A stretch of 6,779 nt of DNA, from the NCBI GenBank assembly GCA_946626265.1, contig CAMOUE010000126.1, positions 1-6,779 of the forward strand, in the 5' to 3' direction. This DNA is from an uncultured Eggerthellaceae bacterium (GTDB lineage: Bacteria; Actinomycetota; Coriobacteriia; Coriobacteriales; Eggerthellaceae). Of this stretch, positions 1 to 3,433 are shown one piece after another; positions within the stretch are counted from its first letter, which is position 1; the number at the start of each line of letters is the position of its first letter. The notes beneath the pieces were generated by a model. It was not told the origin of the DNA, made no database searches, and worked only from the letters and a program-made list of their open reading frames with translations. A program made the translations under genes and the position numbers.

Positions 1-276
1 ACGTGCAACTCGATGGGCGAGGGCTGGCTGCTCACCGCCGAGATGATCGAGCTCATCCGCACGGGCACCCCCAACGTGGTGTGCGCGCAGCCGTTCGCGT
101 GCCTGCCGAACCACGTCGTCGGCAAGGCCGTCATCAAGGAGCTGCGCCGCCAGTACCCGTCGAGCAACATCGTCGCCGTCGACTACGATCCCGGCGCGAG
201 CGAGGTCAACCAGCTCAACCGCATCAAGCTGATGATCTCGGTCGCGAAGGCGAACCTCGAGGCCGGCTTAGCGTAG
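1..276 (+). CDS. C-terminal end of a 2-hydroxyacyl-CoA dehydratase activase-like protein (partial, 5' cut)
   Basis: The reading frame is open from base 1 and ends at TAG 274-276, giving the last 91 residues of a longer protein. The stretch QPFACLPNHVVGK followed by IKELRRQYP and then VDYDPGASEVNQLNRIKLM is, from memory, the C-terminal signature of the very large fused proteins annotated as acyl-CoA dehydratase activase or 2-hydroxyglutaryl-CoA dehydratase (BadF/HgdC activator domain joined to DUF2229-type and dehydratase-like domains). Those proteins are abundant in anaerobic Firmicutes and Coriobacteriia. The family's known chemistry is ATP-driven electron transfer to an Fe-S dehydratase, but these long stand-alone versions have no firmly established substrate. 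The conserved Cys-Leu-Pro-Asn-His core is intact. The N-terminal ATPase and Fe-S cysteines lie outside the window, so activity cannot be judged. The ATG at 13 is internal to the domain and is not taken as the start. Confidence 0.8.
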   Translation, partial: TCNSMGEGWLLTAEMIELIRTGTPNVVCAQPFACLPNHVVGKAVIKELRRQYPSSNIVAVDYDPGASEVNQLNRIKLMISVAKANLEAGLA

Positions 277-281
277 GGCGA

Positions 282-330
282 GTGAGTCGGGGCGAGGGTG
301 AGTCGAGGCAACAGTGAGCCCGACTCACCC
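282..330 (+). other. Two alternative stem-loops in the activase-rsmI gap
   Basis: The gap holds two exact 10-bp inverted repeats sharing the same right arm. GTGAGTCGGG (282-291) pairs with CCCGACTCAC (319-328), and GGGTGAGTCG (296-305) pairs with CGACTCACCC (321-330). Only one can form at a time, because the right arms overlap and the left arms carry a direct repeat GTGAGTCG (282-289 and 298-305). The right arm ends 7 bases before the rsmI ribosome-binding site (AGGAGGA, 338-344). No T-run follows, so this is not a canonical intrinsic terminator. It may be a weak attenuator, an RNA-processing or stability element, or the remains of a short duplication. Confidence 0.5.
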
Positions 331-348
331 GGCTAGCAGGAGGAACGA

Positions 349-1197
349 ATGCCAGGCAAGCTGGTTATATGCCCGACGCCGTTGGGCAATCTCAAGGACA
401 TGCCGCCGCGTGCGCTCGAGGCGCTGCGCGATGCCGACGTCGTCTGCGCCGAGGACACGCGCGTGACGGGAAAGCTGCTGTCTGCTTTCGGCTTGGAGAA
501 ACGACTCGAACGGCTCGACGAGAACCTCGTCGGCGAACGGGCCGCCTCGATCGTGGAACGCGTGCTTTCCGGCGAGGCGATCGCGTACTGCACCGACGCC
601 GGGATGCCCGGCGTCTCGGACCCGGGCCTTCGGTTGGTGCGCGCCGCGCGCGAGGCAGGCGCCGACGTCGTGGTTCTGCCGGGCCCGACTGCGGTCGCCA
701 CGGCATACGTGGCGAGCGGCAGCGCCAACGCGGCCTTCTATTTCGGCGGGTTCTTCCCGCGCAAGGACGCTGCACGCAGGTCCCTGCTCGACTCGCTCAA
801 GGCCCTCGACGCCGCGCTCGTCTTCTACGAGAGCCCGAACAGGATCGTCGGTGCGCTCGAGGTCATCGCCGACGTGCTTCCCCATCGTGAGCTCGCCGTT
901 TGCCGCGAGTTGACGAAGCTGCACGAGGAGGTCGTCCGCGGCGCGACGGGCGAGGTGTATCGCTCGTTTGCGGAGCGCGACGCGGTGAAAGGCGAGATCG
1001 TCATCGTCATCGACGGTCCGAGCGTCGAAGAGCAGGCGCATGCTGCGGAAACCGCAGCCCAGTCGGCTGCAGAGCGTGCAGCTCAGCTGAGCGCCGAAGG
1101 CCTTCGTCCCAAGGCGATAGCCAAGACGCTAGCCGCCGAGTTCGGCGTTTCTCGAAACGAGGCGTACGACATCGCGCTCGAGGCAGCAGGCCGATGA
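349..1197 (+). CDS. rsmI: 16S rRNA (cytidine(1402)-2'-O)-methyltransferase RsmI
   Basis: This 282-residue protein is a SAM-dependent tetrapyrrole-methylase-fold enzyme that 2'-O-methylates C1402 of 16S rRNA in the 30S P site, usually together with RsmH. The family's landmarks are in order: PTPLGNLKD (residues 9-17), CAEDTR (33-38), the TDAGMPGVSDPG SAM-site loop (82-93), PGPTA (111-115), and FYESPNR (159-165) with its conserved glutamate. A small C-terminal helical domain (about 245-282, RPKAIAKTLAAEFGVSRNEAY) matches the winged-helix-like tail of RsmI. An Ala/Glu-rich stretch (about 224-245) links it to the catalytic core. The ATG at 349 has a strong AGGAGGA (338-344) five bases upstream. 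The length is normal for the family. The stop TGA overlaps the next gene's ATG by four bases, so the two are probably co-translated. Confidence 0.96.
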   Translation: MPGKLVICPTPLGNLKDMPPRALEALRDADVVCAEDTRVTGKLLSAFGLEKRLERLDENLVGERAASIVERVLSGEAIAYCTDAGMPGVSDPGLRLVRAAREAGADVVVLPGPTAVATAYVASGSANAAFYFGGFFPRKDAARRSLLDSLKALDAALVFYESPNRIVGALEVIADVLPHRELAVCRELTKLHEEVVRGATGEVYRSFAERDAVKGEIVIVIDGPSVEEQAHAAETAAQSAAERAAQLSAEGLRPKAIAKTLAAEFGVSRNEAYDIALEAAGR

Positions 1198-1823
1198 GGG
1201 GGCAGGGCATCTCGGGGCGCGGCCGCAAGGCAGGGGCGACCAGGTCGCGCACCTCGCGCGGGTCGCATGCCGTCCTCGGCGAGCGCCTCGTCTTCGTCGA
1301 CGACCTCGAAGTGTGGGTTATCGCCAAGAGCCACCTGAGGAACTGCACGCTGCGCGTACAGCCCGACGGCCGCATAGAAGTATCGGTCCCCTCGCATGTC
1401 GACGACGACTACATCGCCGGATTCGTCCGCAAGAAGCGGAAGTGGATCGAGTCGTCACGCGGTCGCATAGAGCAGTCGCCCATGGGCCGCGCAGCCACGG
1501 CAACACCCGATGAGCTGCGCGAATGGCGTGCAGTGGTCGAGGCGTTCACGCCGGCCCTCGTCGAGAGGTGGGAGCCCGTGCTGGGCGTCAAGGCCGGCAA
1601 GCTCGCCTATCGCAAGATGAAGAGCCGTTGGGGGAGCTGCCAGCCGTCGACGGGGCGAATATGCATAAACACCGTTCTCGCGATATGCCCGCCCGAATGC
1701 CTGGAATACGTCGTCGTGCACGAGCTGTGCCACCTGCGCGTGCCAGGGCACGGCCCCGAGTTCCATGCGCTGATGGACGCCGTGATGCCCGATTGGAAAG
1801 AGCGCCGCGACAAGCTGCGCTAA
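1194..1823 (+). CDS. YgjP/DUF45-family (COG1451) zinc-dependent hydrolase, SprT/M48-like fold
   Basis: This is a 209-residue predicted metal-dependent hydrolase. The zinc motif HELCH lies at residues 176-180 (His176, Glu177, His180), with the third ligand probably His186 in the VPGHG segment and the conserved Phe190 four residues on. The family hallmark MKSRWGSC sits at 142-149, followed by ICINTVLAICPPECLEYVVVHE. The N-terminal half (about 40-80) has the usual beta-rich YgjP pattern ending in KKRKWIE. No signal peptide is visible, so it should be cytoplasmic. Substrate and pathway are not established for this family. The ATG at 1194 overlaps the rsmI stop as ATGA, which implies translational coupling, although the first 30 residues are basic and low in conserved features. 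A GTG at 1311 would give a shorter protein but would lose the first predicted strand. It converges with the minus-strand gene downstream. Confidence 0.88.
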   Translation: MRGQGISGRGRKAGATRSRTSRGSHAVLGERLVFVDDLEVWVIAKSHLRNCTLRVQPDGRIEVSVPSHVDDDYIAGFVRKKRKWIESSRGRIEQSPMGRAATATPDELREWRAVVEAFTPALVERWEPVLGVKAGKLAYRKMKSRWGSCQPSTGRICINTVLAICPPECLEYVVVHELCHLRVPGHGPEFHALMDAVMPDWKERRDKLR

Positions 1824-1850
1824 GGGTCGGCTGTCGTAGCCGTTCCCTTA
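1821..1850. terminator. Terminator-like hairpin at the convergent junction
   Basis: TAAGGG (1821-1826, including the TAA stop of the YgjP-like gene) pairs with CCCTTA (1845-1850), and CGGCT (1828-1832) pairs with AGCCG (1838-1842). The result is an 11-bp stem with a T/TT internal loop and a 5-base GTCGT loop. Its place between two convergent genes suits a bidirectional terminator. There is no clear T-run on either side, so efficiency is uncertain. Confidence 0.45.
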
Positions 1851-1870
1851 GATGCGTTCCCCTTTAGATG
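1841..1870. repeat. Imperfect tandem duplication at the 3' end of the secreted hydrolase gene
   Basis: CGTTCCCTTAGATG (1841-1854) is followed directly by CGTTCCCCTTTAGATG (1855-1870). The copies differ only by one C and one T insertion. Read on the minus strand, each copy contains ATC-TAA, so the end of the hydrolase coding sequence (Ile-stop) has been copied just downstream. The outer copy also supplies the right arm of the adjacent hairpin. Confidence 0.6.
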
Positions 1871-3195
1871 CTCTCCATCTGCCCGAGGACCGTGTTGTAC
1901 CAGTTGCGCCAGCCGGGAGGGCAGTACCTCCTGGCGTCGGTGGTCGAAAGCGTGTAGCCGTAGCCCTCGGCAAGCCCGGCGACGTGCGCGTCGATTGCCT
2001 CTTCCCAAGAGTCCCACTCGCTCGCAAGGTTGTAGGGGTCCGAGTCGGCGGCGCCCCAGCCCCATGCGTTATGGGGCCTGATGCAGTAGGCGCCGTTGCT
2101 GCTCTCGATATAGGAAATGGCGGGCGACCAGCGGGGGTCGACGCAATAGCGCCAGGCCGAGCGCGCGAAATGCACCCCCTGCCCCTCGAGCGGGGTGCCG
2201 TCCAGGTAGTCGTCGATTCGCTCGGTCCATTCGGCCATGAACTCGTCCTCGTCGCCGAACCAGTCGACGCCGTCGTCGAGGCCGTCCGTGTCGTCCGAAA
2301 CGACAATCTTCTCGTCGGGGTTCTCGGGCTCGTCGGACTTGTCGGCCCCTTCTTCGTCGGCTTCTTCATCTTCGGACTCGTCGTCGGAGTCCTCGTCGGA
2401 GTCCGCGTCGTCGGAGTCCTCGTCCGAATCGCCGTCCGCGTCGTCCTCGTCGGAGTCCTCGTCGTCCGCGTCTTCGTCGTCAGCGGCGTTCGACTTCTCG
2501 TCCTCGCCCTGGTAGCCCGCGACTGAGATGGCGAACTCGAGCCCCGTCTCCTTCTTGAGGGCGCGCTCCTGCTGGAGGGCGAACAGCTCCTCGAACGCGG
2601 CGTCCTCCTGCGCCTCCGCCGCGTCGCGCGCGGCCTCGAGGCTCTCGCGCGCCTGATCGAGCTCGTCGAGGAGGTCGCGCATCTGCTGGATTTCGGCGAG
2701 TCCCGTCTCGTTGACGTGCTCGAAGTAGTCGAGCTGCTTGAGGAAATCCCCGAGCGACTCGGAGCCGAGCAGCGAGTCGGCTACGGCGAGGCTGTTCTGG
2801 TTGAGCTTGTAGACCTGCACCATGGCGACCTCGGCGCGTTGCTGTTGCTCGGGCAGCTCTTCCTGTTCGATCGACTCGATGAGCGCCTCGTTCTCGTCGG
2901 CTTTCCGGCGTTCTGCGTCGGCCTTCGCCTTCGCGGCCTTGTACGCGTCGGTCAGCTTCTCGATCTCGAACGTGCGCTCGGGCGCGGTCGCGGCCGTGCC
3001 CGTCGTGAGGCTCTCGGCGTATGCCTGCGGCGCGGCGAGGGCGGATAACGAGAGGGCGAGCGCGCATGCGACCGACAGGGCGGCCGCGGCGATGGCGAAT
3101 CGGCCCGCAGTCGGCCGGGCGGTCTGCGCGAAAGCATGTTCGAGGGTATGGGGAGATAGGGTTACGTTCTGGACGGCGCGTGTTCTGACGCTCAC
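1864..3195 (-). CDS. Secreted cell-wall hydrolase: PcsB-like coiled coil, acidic linker, lysozyme-like domain
   Basis: This is a 443-residue exported protein. Residues 1-60 form a long signal peptide: a 32-residue N-region, a hydrophobic core from about 33 to 55, and probable cleavage after Ala-Tyr-Ala at 58-60. Residues 75-215 are charged and helical. They include SLLGSESLGDFLKQLDYF (141-158), the recognisable mid-section of the PcsB-type coiled coil that in other bacteria docks to the FtsEX complex. Residues 231-298 are almost entirely Asp, Glu and Ser. Residues 335-443 form a compact domain with SPAISYIESSNGAYCIRP, then HNAWGWG, and a later AHVAGLAEGYGY. This resembles the glucosaminidase/lysozyme-like domains of Coriobacteriia surface proteins, with Glu364 as the likely catalytic acid. 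Cys351, Cys371 and Cys425 are the only mature cysteines. The GTG start at 3195 is fixed by AAGGAG five bases upstream; the next in-frame Met (125) would lose the signal peptide. Glycan cleavage is inferred; the exact bond cannot be told. Confidence 0.8.
   Translation of the reverse strand: MSVRTRAVQNVTLSPHTLEHAFAQTARPTAGRFAIAAAALSVACALALSLSALAAPQAYAESLTTGTAATAPERTFEIEKLTDAYKAAKAKADAERRKADENEALIESIEQEELPEQQQRAEVAMVQVYKLNQNSLAVADSLLGSESLGDFLKQLDYFEHVNETGLAEIQQMRDLLDELDQARESLEAARDAAEAQEDAAFEELFALQQERALKKETGLEFAISVAGYQGEDEKSNAADDEDADDEDSDEDDADGDSDEDSDDADSDEDSDDESEDEEADEEGADKSDEPENPDEKIVVSDDTDGLDDGVDWFGDEDEFMAEWTERIDDYLDGTPLEGQGVHFARSAWRYCVDPRWSPAISYIESSNGAYCIRPHNAWGWGAADSDPYNLASEWDSWEEAIDAHVAGLAEGYGYTLSTTDARRYCPPGWRNWYNTVLGQMESI
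2381..2463 (-). repeat. Threefold 17-bp repeat within the acidic Asp/Glu/Ser linker
   Basis: The same 17-bp unit (plus strand TCGTCGGAGTCCTCGTC) occurs exactly at 2381-2397, 2408-2424 and 2447-2463. Starts are 27 and 39 bp apart, so all copies share one reading frame and encode Asp-Glu-Asp-Ser-Asp-Asp/Glu. Degenerate versions fill most of 2340-2480. The arrangement is minisatellite-like and could change length in multiples of three without breaking the gene. Confidence 0.75.
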
Positions 3196-3200
3196 AGGCG

Positions 3201-3206
3201 CTCCTT
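3201..3206 (-). promoter_or_regulatory. Ribosome-binding site that sets the GTG start of the secreted hydrolase
   Basis: On the minus strand this reads AAGGAG and lies five bases before the GTG whose first base is 3195. No ATG or other in-frame start follows until residue 125, so this site is the main evidence for the chosen start. Confidence 0.75.
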
Positions 3207-3242
3207 AGCTTTGTTCGGCGTGTTTCGTTTGTTGTGTGTTTG

Positions 3243-3262
3243 CGCATGCCCGAGGGCGTGCG
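3243..3262 (-). other. Near-perfect stem-loop in the 5' leader of the secreted hydrolase gene
   Basis: On the minus strand CGCACGCC and GGCATGCG flank a CTCG tetraloop. Seven of eight positions pair, with a single C-A mismatch. The hairpin lies about 47 bases before the GTG start. It could be an RNA leader structure or an imperfect DNA operator; nothing further identifies it. Confidence 0.35.
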
Positions 3263-3282
3263 GTGCTTTACAAGCTTCGAAC

Positions 3283-3304
3283 ATGATACACCAGCTTGTA
3301 TCAT
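3283..3304. promoter_or_regulatory. Palindromic operator-like site in the divergent region
   Basis: ATGATACA (3283-3290) and TGTATCAT (3297-3304) are perfect 8-bp inverted arms around the 6-bp spacer CCAGCT. The AT-rich site stands out in GC-rich surroundings. Its right end touches the first base of the -35 element of the rightward promoter, and its left arm reads TATCAT on the minus strand, a possible -10 for the leftward gene. A second exact inverted pair, TACAAGCT (3269-3276) with AGCTTGTA (3293-3300), overlaps it. Size and layout fit a dimeric transcription factor; the regulator is not in the window. Confidence 0.6.
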
Positions 3305-3324
3305 TGAATCACCATCGTTGTCCA
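3283..3324 (-). promoter_or_regulatory. Candidate leftward promoter for the secreted hydrolase
   Basis: Two readings are possible on the minus strand. One has a -35 of TGGACA (3319-3324, 5/6 consensus) with an 18-bp spacer and a -10 of TACAAG (3295-3300, 4/6). The other has a -10 of TATCAT (3283-3288, 5/6) with no recognisable -35. In either case the palindrome at 3283-3304 overlaps the -10, so a bound protein would probably repress this direction. The sequence alone does not decide between them. Confidence 0.3.
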
Positions 3325-3331
3325 GTAAAAT
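3304..3331 (+). promoter_or_regulatory. Sigma70-type promoter for the subtilase gene
   Basis: TTGAAT (3304-3309) lies 16 bp before TAAAAT (3326-3331), matching the -35 consensus at 4/6 and the -10 at 5/6. Transcription would start near 3338, leaving a leader of about 95 bases before the ATG at 3434. The palindrome at 3283-3304 ends exactly at the -35, a position often used by activators. Confidence 0.5.
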
Positions 3332-3342
3332 GCGGGAGGTCA

Positions 3343-3409
3343 CCAATCGTCTTCGCCTGTCCGCCCCGGTCGGGTAGGCGGGGACAATCGTCGACAGAAG
3401 GCGAATTGG
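3343..3409 (+). other. Potentially structured leader of the subtilase mRNA
   Basis: Nested complementary segments can fold into one long stem. CCAA (3343-3346) pairs with TTGG (3406-3409), TTCGCC (3352-3357) with GGCGAA (3400-3405), TGTCC (3358-3362) with GGACA (3382-3386), and GCC (3363-3365) with GGC (3377-3379). A 13-base bulge (3387-3399) interrupts it and CAATCGTC is repeated at 3344-3351 and 3385-3392. I do not recognise any known riboswitch class. The element ends 11 bases before the likely ribosome-binding site at 3421-3427. Confidence 0.3.
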
Positions 3410-3433
3410 CACGTTGAGGATAGGGGGTGCGGG

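Noticed and set aside
268..270. TTA leucine codon near the end of the activase gene as a possible bldA-type switch
   Set aside because: TTA-based regulation is a Streptomyces feature. One rare codon two codons before the stop in a probable coriobacterium is not evidence of it.
900..1193. Upstream extension of the YgjP-like frame into rsmI
   Set aside because: The extra residues are Arg-rich out-of-frame translation of rsmI. The ATG at 1194 overlapping the rsmI stop is a far better start.
2340..2480. Repetitive block considered as a CRISPR array
   Set aside because: The repeats are short (17 bp), in frame and inside a coding sequence for an acidic linker, with no unique spacers of regular length.
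3211..3417. Small plus-strand open frame in the divergent region
   Set aside because: It would start at TTG with no ribosome-binding site, spans the palindrome and promoter, and shows no domain or signal peptide.
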